This document shows, piece after piece, positions 12,911 to 24,900 of a DNA stretch of 64,000 bases (the first letter of the stretch is position 1; every line of letters starts with the position of its first letter). The position numbers and the translations under genes are program-made. This stretch comes from Echinarachnius parma (lineage: Eukaryota > Echinodermata > Echinoidea > Clypeasteroida > Echinarachniidae). Location: NCBI GenBank assembly GCA_037951105.1, contig JBAMJV010009368.1, forward strand, positions 41,867 through 105,866, given 5' to 3'. The notes under the pieces were generated by a model. That model did not search any database and was not told where the DNA came from. It was given only the letters and a program-made list of their open reading frames with translations.

Positions 12911-15900
12911 TAGAAACTGTACATTATTACAAGCCTCTACACTAACTATTTTTTCTACTTGCCCGTTCGGGAAAGTCAAATCATTCATGCTCACATTTGA
13001 CTTGTCCCCCAAAATAACCGATGCTTAACAAAAAGAAGAAAATATAGTCATAATCATCCCTTACAATATTAGAGGTTATGCATTTGGTTGCAAAGTCTTA
13101 CATTGAAAATTGTGTATAGATCTCTCTTTCCCCTTTATTCCTCCCTTTTTCTATCTTAGAACAGAAATGTAAGTTGCCCAATTGGGTAAAATTGGCAATT
13201 TTTACTTGCCCCGGGAAGTGGGCAAGTGCTAGTGTCGAGCCCTGATAATTATCATTATTATCGATGTGCAAGCACGCACCTTCATTCTCTTCTTGTGGCT
13301 GTTCTTGAGGAATTTCTCGAGGCTGTTCTTGAGGAACTTCTTGAGGCCCTCCTTGAGTTCTTGAACAGACAGTCTCCACTTGCTGTATCTTTGCATGAAT
13401 ATCGTTCTTGTTTCGTCTCAACACTTGTGTGACATAATCTTTCAACATATAAGGACGTAGGCACAGACCCAGCTCACTTAGCCGGAACATAACCTGTAAT
13501 GAAAACAACAAATATGCAAACAAAATAAAAAGACTAAACTATTTTTATTTTTAAAAATTTGCAAAACAAAATAGCCTGGATATATTAACAACTTTGTAAA
13601 AGGATAACTGGATGCTACTTAGCCAGGATATGATCTCAAATAGACTAAGTATGGGACGAAGTGCTAGGGGGCCAATCACAGCTCTCCCTTCTAACTGCTT
13701 TTCTTTCATGCGGCCCAGATAATGGAGCAGTCACACCGCCAAACCGAATCCAAACTGACACGAGACCGAATAATTCTGGGACGTTCGGGGTGCTAGCGGT
13801 TTGGTGTCGGAGTGGTATTGGAATTGTCGGTCTCTTTTGTTTGTGACTGCTAACCACAGTTCGGGCTCTTGTCAGTGCCCGATAGTTGTACCTTAAAGTG
13901 ATCCAAGTAAAGTGTCTAACTCCACGAAAATGACTTGCAGCTTCCTCGTTTCTCTTCTGCCGTGTTGTTTAGCTTATAGAGAAAAATAAAATAGCGTTAG
14001 ATTTTTCAAATGTCCCTTTAGTATGAAGATAATTATCATTGAATATCATCATCTCAAAACCGATGCCCAACGCTTTTCGTGAAAAGTACAATTGCCGTAG
14101 CTGAACACGTCCGGCCAGCGCGCCACGCGAACGATGTACCCGCTTGTTGACCCGAGCGTGCGCAAATTCTGTACCGTCTGTAAACACGGGTGCGGGTATC
14201 GTCAAACGGACGATTATTACTGCGACAAATCTACGGCAGGCCATCGGTATTCGGTGATAAAATATGAACTCAATATTCGTTTTTTTCACTAGATTAACAG
14301 TGATCGTTTTCTTTCAAACTTTCACAAATCTTTTCAATTGTATTGATATTGATATAGGATTGAAGTCTCAAATATCATTTTGTGCAAGATCTGACACTTT
14401 ACAGGGATCACTTTAATTTCACTTGCCCACTTGCTATTATCATCAATTCTTAATGATTACCTTCTTGCTACATCCGCCAAGAAACAGCTCCAGACTGATG
14501 ATCTCTTGTAGAACGTTGAAATAATTCCTTCGTGGACACATGTAGTTCAGCAGGCCAAAGATCAGCGCTATGTGGTTGGACACCTTCCTCCCCTCCCTTA
14601 CATTTATTCTCTTCTTCCTCTCCTTCCCCATGGCTCCCGCGAGAACCGCATACAACAGAGGACAGCGCTCCTCGGCTTGGCGCTCGGCAGCCTCCCAGCT
14701 GAACGTCCTTGCCGAATCAAACTTCTTCGTCTTGCTCTTCCACATTGACGGTTTTTTTCTGTCCGCCAAGTGCTTCAGCTCTGTCACCATGTCTTTGATG
14801 ACAAACTGCTGCGCTACTCTGCGGGCCTTTATCCGGTATTTGTACAGGCGCTTCAAGAATGGCTCGTATCTGTAGTCGTATAAGTATTTGAGGAAATGAT
14901 CGTCGAAGAGCTCATCATTGGTCATCCCAGCATGCCATTTCTGCAAAAAGAAAATTGGGCTTTGAAGTTTACCTTTTACCTTAGAGGCAAATGCCAGTAG
15001 TGGGAAAAGGCCCACACACAAAAAATGAAATGTACGCTCCTTATTACCAATCATGTGAAAGAATGTTTTTTACTAATATGGGATGATACAAATTTGGCCT
15101 GGAAACCGCCTACTAATTAATATATTTGGTAAATTTTAAGCCTGAGTCATGTCGGATTTTTTTGTTCCGGAATCCGCCGGTGTTGTGCCGGTCGGAATCC
15201 GGTATTCCGATAAAAAAAAAACCTGCCAATGAATGATACGGAATGAACACGCACTAGAAGGTCTGCCATAGTTTCGGCTAAGGCTGTCGATTTCGGGTAT
15301 ATTTACTACCCGGGACTCGCGATAATTTTTCGGGCGAGTCCCGGGTACCCGAAATTTATCAATTTGTTGATTTCGCTATAGGCATGTCACGCCGCTGGGA
15401 AACATGTTCATTCAAGTGACAAAAATGCAGCGCATTTATGACAATAAATCATCTTATAAAATACAGCAAATTCGTAAATCGATTTTTTTTTTTTGCTTTT
15501 TTTTCGGGATATCGAGTATCGATTTTTGCGCCCGGGACTCGACATTTTTCGGCGGGACCCGGGTACCCGGGACTCGTCAACAGCCTTAGTTTCGGCAGCG
15601 CAGGCAGGCCCCGCGCTGCGAGACAGGCCAACTCAACTGCCTTGACCGTGCAAGTTGCACTCTTAAAAAGTGCCGAAAAGGAACGAAAATGTAAGATTAT
15701 TACGATCGCACCTATTCTAGACTCTTATTTTACTTACATGTTTGTATGGCTTTTAAAATAAATACGAGAACAATTACCTGCAAAAACAGCAACAAAAAAA
15801 ATGCGCTGATTATATCTCGAACATTTTCTAACTCGCTCGGACCTGCATGAACTGAAGCTAGTACAACGACACGAATAAGTCAACACTAACAACACGTGCA

Positions 15901-18900
15901 TGTGCTAATATCCACCGACATAAAAAAAAAGAATTTTGCATAAACTCAACATGGCGGCAAATTTACTTTCTAAACTCCTACTGTTAGGACTAATAGCGCG
16001 TACATTGTCCCTATATTTTACCAATCCATTCTAATATAGATCGTGAATCGCACCATGTGATCGCTAGTATCCACGATATCAAATAAAAGAATTGACATAA
16101 CCTCAAGATGGCGGCATATCTACATCATACTCGCGCCAGTTTTGTCCATTTCTCAGTACTGTGCGTACATAAAATATGCTATAAATGCAACATCCATTGA
16201 GACTAAATATCGGTGCATAAACGCGCGCACGTATTCATCGTACACTTTCTCCCTGCGCTCTAATATCAATACTCTTCGACTTTCGTGCTTGACTCAATCA
16301 CCCATATGTTTGCATGTGCTTGTCAGCGGCACCGCGGGCTGCGATGCCGTCTACATGGTCTATGGCAGTAGCTTCAGATACGGAGCGCAATACAGACAAT
16401 GCGTAACCACAGACTTATACAGTATTCAGCTCTATGCGAAACTCATTAGTACAGTATTATAGATAGAGTACGAGAATCGCCATTCACGGAACACTAATAA
16501 ATGAAGGCTTCACGAAAATGTCCAAGACCTTCTCATTTTTAATTGGTAAGATTTAATAAAACATACATGATATTATTAAGATATTCTTTATGTATTACAT
16601 TGTTTCATCGGAATACCGGAATGGAGAAAACAAAAACGGAACACGCACACACCGGACGGATTCCGGTATTCCGTCCGTTCCGACCCAGGCTTAGTAAATT
16701 ATAAATCTCATTTACTGTAAATTGAAAACCATCGTGCGTTGCGTGCTAATACTATGGCAAATGCGGCGCACGTGTGTATCGCACGAACGAGTGTACAGAT
16801 GTGGCCAGCGTAGATGGGCCAAAATGACTGTGAATTTAGACTCAATGTCAACGGCTTTGTTTTAACTGATATTTTTAACGATACTAAGGTTAGGATTTTT
16901 CCACGCAAGAAAATTTGTATGCTATTTCAACAATACTTTTATCAATTATTTTGGCCAATAAATTTATTTCCGATAATTTTCCTAAAATGAGCATTAAAGT
17001 TTAAAGTAACCCTGTAGTAAGTCGGTTATTTGGAAAACCGGTTAACCGACGGCAAAAACCGGTTAACCGAACGGGTAACCGAAAAAAAAAAAAAAAATAA
17101 ATAAATTATCTGTCCGTTTTTTCAATTGGAATCAGTGTCATGTTAGTCTACAAACCGCTGTCAAGATGAAAGCCTTCATCACAAATGATTCTTCTAAATT
17201 TGGCTCTACCAGGTCTAATCTATTCATTAATCCTCTTACCATTTGTTTATTTGTTTTGTTTATTTGTGATACATGTAAAATACCTTTACTTTAGCAATAG
17301 ACCGAATCTATAGAATTTTTTTTTTTTTTTTTTTTTTTTGGTTAACCGAAACCGTGAAAATGAAAACGTTTTTGCCGATGTCGGTCGGTTAACCGTTGTG
17401 TAACCGTTTCACTACAGGCTTAGTTTAAAGGAATCTAGTAACTTTGTTGACAAGTGCAAAAAAGAAATGAGTGAATTTTTATTAAAGGGATAGTTGAGTT
17501 CTGATAAGGAGAGTACAGTTTTGGTGAAACTGAATTTTAGTAACCAAAACCTGCATCATTACATTACAAACTAATAGTTATAACTAGAAAGGAACACACA
17601 ATTACAAATGACGTAGTAAAGATCATGTTACCATTAAAAAAGAGCCGTTAAAACGTAAGAGGGCGCTCTCTACACACTCATCGGTTTCAACCATTTTGAA
17701 TAAAATATTGTGCATTTGATGCTTTGTTGAAATAGTGATTAGATAGAGAAATAACCAACAACTATTTAAATACCTATTTTGTAACTTTTTGAAAAGAGGA
17801 AGCATTTTTTTAAATTTTTAACGGCTGGTTCAAAATTCTCTAATAAACCTGGGGCCCCAGGTTTATTACAAATTGTTATACAGTCAAACCTGTACTAGCG
17901 GCCACCTGTCTATAGTGGCCACATAGAATTCCCCCCGAGGAAAATGCAGTGTTATAAGCACTGTCTATAGCGGCCACCTGCCTAATGCGGCCAGCGGCCA
18001 CTGATTTGGCTTCCCAAACTTATTTTTTTACCGCCTATAGCGGCCATCAATGTTCGGTTTGGCCGTAACTGCGGGCGTGCTAGTTTGATATTTTCCGATG
18101 CGTATAGCCGTGGAGATTACCGTGTGCAAAGCTGGTATACTTTGCCGTGTAAAGCCAGCTTGCAGCCAATTAATCGATCAATATACCCATAGTCTAGGGC
18201 TGTAGATCTACACTTTAGCTTTGAAAAAGTGCCGCCTAAATAATGAATGTCAAGTTTAAAAGCCTTAAATGGCCGTTTGTTTTGTTTACCTCGTCTGCTG
18301 ACCGGTCTATTTTTGCTCACTCATTGTTTCCGTAAAGCGTGCTTTCAGCTGAGCTGGCGCTACGCTCTTGAGATTAGCGCGTGCTGGCTGAACATCCGTG
18401 TTATTGTTCATGCACGCATTGTTAGCTCCGTGGTGGTGATCTTTTATCGATCGCTGAGCTGAGCGGTAGCTGGCCACTGACCACGGCATACCGCTAGACC
18501 GCACGCTGCGGCAGCGCAGGCACACACTTTCACCGTATTGGGGATCGGACCGGATCGGATCTAAACCGGTTTATATAGCCTCGTACATTTAAATCTTTAT
18601 TTTTCTTTGCAATACATTTGTTTTTAATTGAAAAACTTATTGATAAAGTTGAACAAAATATCTTACAGCATTTATAAACCTTTTGTTTCATCGTCGTATT
18701 TTCTAGAACTTTTTTTTTTCAATCAAAAATATTTTTTTTACGTAACAGCATTTGTGTTCAGGCAAAGATTAACACGATCGCATTGCGCACATCGGGAGAT
18801 CGAGAGTTGTTACTTCAACAACGACAGACAGTCGGCCGGCCAAACAGACGACGATGATAGATTTCTTTAGGAAGGTTAACACATAATGAAACCTTTGTCA

Positions 18901-21900
18901 TTATTTTAGTACTTTTCTCAACAAAAAATTAGACAATTGTTTCCAGGATTCTGTTCTTTTATTTCATATAAAATAGTCATGTTGTTTATGTTCATGTGTA
19001 CGTGTGTATGTGATATTAATGTTTATAAACATGTGCTTAAAAAAACAAAATGGCCGCCAACCTGTCTATAGCGGCCACTTTTTAAGTTTCCCTTGAGCGG
19101 CCGCTATAGACAGGTTTGACTGTATATGGATTTCAGCCGTCTCTGAAGCGATTTTGATCAAACAAAGATTATTTTATTATTTAAATATTATGCTCTTTCA
19201 AATTTTACACCCAGTTTTTCAACCTCACAAAACTCAACTATCCCTTTAAAGGAGGGGGGAAATCCCGGCTTTGATTCAGGTTTATAGCTTTAAATATGTG
19301 CCTTTATTGATATACCACACTCTTTTTTTCAAAGAAATCCTTAAGTTGGGAAAAAAAGGTAAGTTTCATGCAAGTTTTTTGCTTTATTTCGCATCAGCGT
19401 TCCATGCTCCTAAAAAAAAGTCATTTATAGCGGAGCAGGAATGTGCGCACGTGTCACCCGATTCATGACATCACATGCAGACCGCAACGCGGAGGAATGT
19501 GCATTGTTTACATGCAGAGCCTATGACTTGCTAGTTAAACAAACTCGTTTTTGCTTGTAATTTGAGGTTTTACTGAAAATGCTTAAGAATTGCTAAGAAA
19601 TGAATTGTAGCAGGATGCAGCTACACATCTGAGTGTATATCGTCCATGATATAAACCTGAACAAATGTTTGCAAATATTCAAACAAATGGAAATAATATC
19701 TCTGTGTCAACGTGAGTATTGCACTCAGCGTGTACGTCTATGACCGAGCTAAACTGCGATTGCCTGCAGGTGACGTCACAAAGATGACGTAATTTTTTGT
19801 TCGCCCGGGACTCAGTTTTTTTACGGGGGTTCCGAAAGTGAATTTACAAGTTGATTTTTTTATTTTACCGGGTTTTCCCACGAGGAAAATATGTTTATAT
19901 TAGTAATCTTCATGAAAATCTACCTTAGATACAGTAAAACCCAATTTTGAGGCAGTTTTCTTGTCACCATACCTTTAATGAAATGTGTATTGGAGTGATC
20001 GAATATGTCCACAAAGTAACGTGCACAAATTTCATGTTAATTGGATGTGACAAAAAGCTTACAGAGGATTTACACAATTAATGTTTATGTTTTTATTGCA
20101 GAGAGAGTTGTGTGAAACAAATCATTGGACATATTACTGACACTGTGACAGAAACTTACCACACACAATAAAATGTGTAACACTGGCAAGGTTGGTGCGA
20201 TTTAAATCGCAATTGAAACCGCCTCATTAACAAACAAAAAAATCACTGATTCAAATCACCCCCATAGACTTTTAGTGTGTGTGGAAATTATTATTTTTTT
20301 TGTATTGTTTTTGGTGTAAATTTATAAGAATATATTCAGATGATATATGATTTTACTTTCACGATCGGGACAGAAGAGATAGAGCTAGTGGGCCATTCTT
20401 GGTCACGTGTGTGACCCAAAATGAAATAGGATGCTTATATTTTAGTAAGTATAGGAGGTATGATGATGTGAACTTATATGACTTGCATGTTGAAGTCTTT
20501 CAAGTGTAACACAAAAGATTTTATTAGGATTACGTTACCCAAGGACAGAGGCCAAATGGCATCGGTCACGTGTGTGACTTTGCCCGGGAACATTTTTGAA
20601 GAAAAACAAAAAAAAATCAATTTCACTTTGGAAATCCTGTGAGATATGAAAACCTAAAATGTTCATATTAGTGTCAGACAACGGATATATATCTGTAAGT
20701 AAGAAAATGGTAACCAAAAAAAATTAACTCAAACAGTTTTTTTTTAAATGTGTGTTTTTATGTGGGGATGTCTGGGTCACGTGTGTGACATTTTCGCGTG
20801 GTCATGTGTGTGACATGTACAATGTGAATGGAAATGGGAATTTTACAAATATTAGGTTTAGATAGTAACATGAAGTTCAATTGTCACAAAGGTGGTATCA
20901 ACATGTACAGGATAATAAGAGGAATCAGCTATCTTGATTATTTTTGGAGAACTTTATGATTTTTTTTAAATATTGAAATATGTAAATTTATGCAAATGAG
21001 TAAGACATTTTTCAAAATTTAGTATAAAACAAATTTTATAAAACCTTCTAAGACATTGATCTTTCCAATAATGGAATTAAACAACTGGAAAAAACAAACT
21101 TCATTTTTTCCAAAAAAGTTTCACTTTTTAAAGAATGGCCCTAGTGTAGAAGCTGAACAAATCGCAATGTTAAAAATCGCCTTTAGTTAAAAAAAAATCA
21201 CACAAATCACTTTAAAGGGACTTAGTAACATTGTCCAAATCCTCAAAATAAAATTGTAATTCTAGCGGTTCCTTTATACCTTGTTGTATTCGTATTAACA
21301 ATAAAATCATGGGACAGCTTTCGGTTTTTCAAATTTCCCTTTCATTACAAAGATATGTATGATTGAAGTATTTAGATAAGAAAATCTCCGGGCGAGATTT
21401 TCATCCCTGTACAAAGTGAATGCAGTGAGTTGGTGAATATCACCCAATATCACTTTGCATTTTCGCTCATTACTTGGCCATACATTGTCCATTTGACCTG
21501 AAATTTTCACACAATACCCTGAGGACATATGAGATAACAACAGTATACATTGCATCAACCATTCATCAGTTTTTGCACATCTCAACAAAGTTACTAGATC
21601 CCTTTAAGGTTTAAACAATTCACAATTTAAATAAAAAAAATATATATTTGTTTTACTTCTTTTGACGGATGCAGGGTTGGAAAGTTATCGACCCTAATAG
21701 ACTCTTACCCCCCAAACTTTACATTGACCCTCATTTGACATTTGACCTACTTATGTGACCTTTGACCCCAGCATATCATGGAGGCCGGTATAGGGCCCAA
21801 TCAAGTTTGGTTACAAACAGATGCAGGGTTGGAAAGTTAGCGACCCTAATAGACTCTTACCCCCAAAACTTCACATTGACCCTCATTTGACCTTTGACCT

Positions 21901-24900
21901 ACTTATGTGTCCTTTGACCCCAGCATATGATGGAGGTCAATGTAGGGCATCTACCAACTAAGTTTGGTTACAAACAGATGCAGGGTTGGAAAGTTATTCA
22001 AATTTTTGAAACGCGATTTGGATCCCTTAGTCTCCCCTCCACCTACGGTGGGCTCGACAAAAATCACATTACCTTGATACAAAATATAACAATGAATAAA
22101 AAGTATCCCCAAATTCATGATTTGTGTAGTTTTATTTTCTCCATCTCTGTCCTTTCTCTAAATAACTAGTTCTATATAAATGCAATATACATAGTCTACA
22201 CTTTACAGGAAATACAAACTGATTTAATCACAAATGCATTTTGAAAAAAGAAAAAAGTATCTGATTAAATAAAATTACGTTTTAAATCAAATAAATCATT
22301 CTTTTTGTAAGAACAAAATAAAAATCACAATTTTTTCAAAATAGCCCTCTAAAATCAGTAGGTACCCCCTAAAATTACCATCTAGAGGATATGATGTGAA
22401 CATTTGTTGGAAATCCATCAGATTGGAAAAATAGCCCCCTAAAATAAAAAATTATTTTAGCTGAATCCTGGGGGTGTATTCTGAAAATGATATCAAGTTG
22501 AACTTAACAAGATATACATCATATCTCAATAATCTATGTCACTAAAATATATTTTAGCAAATTGCTATCCCTTTTAAAAGTACAGTTTCAGAATACCGAT
22601 TTGGCTAAACATTATAGTGACGTAGTCGTAGATAAAATAGATTTTAGCTTAAAGGGACTTAGTAACATTGTCCAAATCCTCAAAATAAAATTTGAATTCT
22701 AGCGGGTCCCTCATACCTTGTATTCGTATTAACAATAAAATCATGGGACAGGTTTCGGTTTTTCAAATTTCCCTTTTGTTACAAAGATATGTATGATCGT
22801 AGTATTCAGATAAGAAAAACTCCCATGGAGTTTTGAAACCGTGTACAAAGTGAGTGCAGTGAGTTAGTGAATATCACTTTGCATTTTCGCTCATTACTTG
22901 GCCATGCAATGTCAATTTGACTTGAAATTTTCACACAATACCCTGTGGACATATATGAGATAACAACAATATATATTGCATCAACCATTCATCAATTTTT
23001 GTACATGTCAACAATAAATCAGAATACAGCCCCTGGATTTTTTGTGCACAACAAATTGGCATGCGCACCTGACACTGGAAATGCTCATAGCTATTCTTGT
23101 GATAAGTGATTATAAACGTTAAAAAGTAAGGACTTACCTTCGGCTTTGCACGTGGAGCTTCTGCATTGCTTGCTTGGTTGCTGCTTTCTGAATCAGATTC
23201 AGTTTCAGGATGATCTGATTCCTGGGATCAGCGAAAAAATTAATATTTTTATTTTGGGGGCTACTTTTATCATCTCGGGGGGCTACAAATTTCTGGGCTC
23301 TTTTTCAAATTCCAGGGGCTACTATTAAAAGCTCTAATGGTGTAAGTGATCATCCTATAAGCATTTGATCACGATCCAAACAGAAATATCCAACAAAAAT
23401 CCCCCAAATCCTCCCCCCCCCCCCCCCACAAAAAAAAGAAAACAAAGGTTTTTTTTCTTCTTTTTTCTGGGGCGAATTCGCCCGCCGCCCCCATGTATTT
23501 TTTTGCTGAGCTGCCTGGGATGACGCCTGGGACGGATCCATCTGGCCTTGATTCTGCACCCCAGCCAGAGAGGGACCCATGACAGCAGACTGGCTCTGCA
23601 CCGCCGGGATGCCTTGTTACAAAAAACTTACATCTATAGAGGTTTACAAAATTAATGTTTGTTGTGTTTTTATTACAGAGTAGAGTTGTCTGAGAGAAAT
23701 CAAATATCATTGACTGTAAACTGTTCAGGATTGTCACAGCCACAGAACGCACCGCCGCCTTATGATACACATTTCTTTAACCAGATCTGTCGGAAAAGTT
23801 ATCACACACAAGGAAATGTCTAACACTGGAAATTGATCCCGACTTACTTTGTGCACAACAAATTGACATGCGCATCTGGCAGCACTGTTCTTGTGAGAAA
23901 TGAAATACAGGGCTCCACAGTTTACACTTTTTGTGACTGGGCCAGTGAAATAATTTCTTCCCCTTTTCTGGTGGCCCGAAAGAAATATATACTGGCCCCA
24001 AAGTGATGTTTCAAGAGTAAACTTTTTACTTTTCAAAATATCATTCTTTCCTGATCAAACATGTGATTATAGAAGAAGTATGATATATATGGAAGAAAAC
24101 AAGATTTTTCAATTTGTCAATGTTGGGTTAAAAAATCTGCTTGCCCGATCGGGCCACCAAAGTATGACTTTTATACATTTTTGCTGGCCTGAAGTGCAAT
24201 TTCACTGGCCCCGGTCCAGCGCGAGTGTCAAGCCCTGGATTATACATAAAAAATTAAAAATTAAAGGACTTACCTGCAGCTTTACAGGTGGAGCTCCTGC
24301 ATTGCTCGCATGGTTGCTGCTTCCTGAAGCAGACGGACTCGGCACATCCCGGATGTTTTCCGCTGCAGATCTTGCGATCTTACTCTTCACTCCTGCTCGG
24401 CCCTCTCTCGCAGACTTAAGACCAGAAGAACTTCTCTTAGCTCCAGCTAGGTCACTTTTTGAAGTCTTGTGATCAGAAGATCTACTCTTCCCTTTAACCT
24501 TGTCACTTTTCATAGCCTTATGTCGAACAGTTTTACATCCGGAAGTTGTACCCTTCTGTGTAGCTTTTCCTTTTCTTGCAGTTGCAGTGTTATGTGTGCT
24601 ACTTTTCCCTTGAGAATTATCCCATTTTTCATCGGTCTGCAGTGCAACAGATGATGTTGCAAAGCCAATAGGCACGAGCACTACCGTTTTAGGGTTTCCC
24701 AAACCTACGGGAAAAGACTTTGTGGCTGAAGCCAGGTTGTTTGCGTGTTGGTTAGTCCATAGATATAGGGGAAATGGTTTTGAACTGGACGTTTGCGTGG
24801 GGATCCGTGCTGGAGTGCTTGAAGGATTTACAGCCATTCGAGTCTGTTGGGGTATGTTTTGAACTGTTCTTGGTCGTATCAAACTGGTCGGTTGCTTGGG

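Larger units (their letters stand above)
17486..19245. mobile_element. T2/Kolobok-like element, family F, carrying a nested pogo-like element
   Basis: TTAA at 17482-17485 and 19246-19249; inverted ends AGGGATAGTTGAGTT. The left part contains a 28-bp perfect palindrome at 17841-17868 and the nested element 17881-19122. Fragments of family F are at 26190-26350, 35690-35964 and 59180-59375. No transposase recognised. Confidence 0.75.

Noticed and set aside
12704-13028. Open frames on both strands at the GACG/GACA run
   Set aside because: Pure microsatellite translation (CLSVCLSV and DRQTDRQT repeats).
14570-14875. Plus-strand open frame of 101 residues over exon 3, also mirrored at 63062-63364
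   Set aside because: It is the antisense of conserved exon 3 in both copies; its conservation follows from the coding strand.
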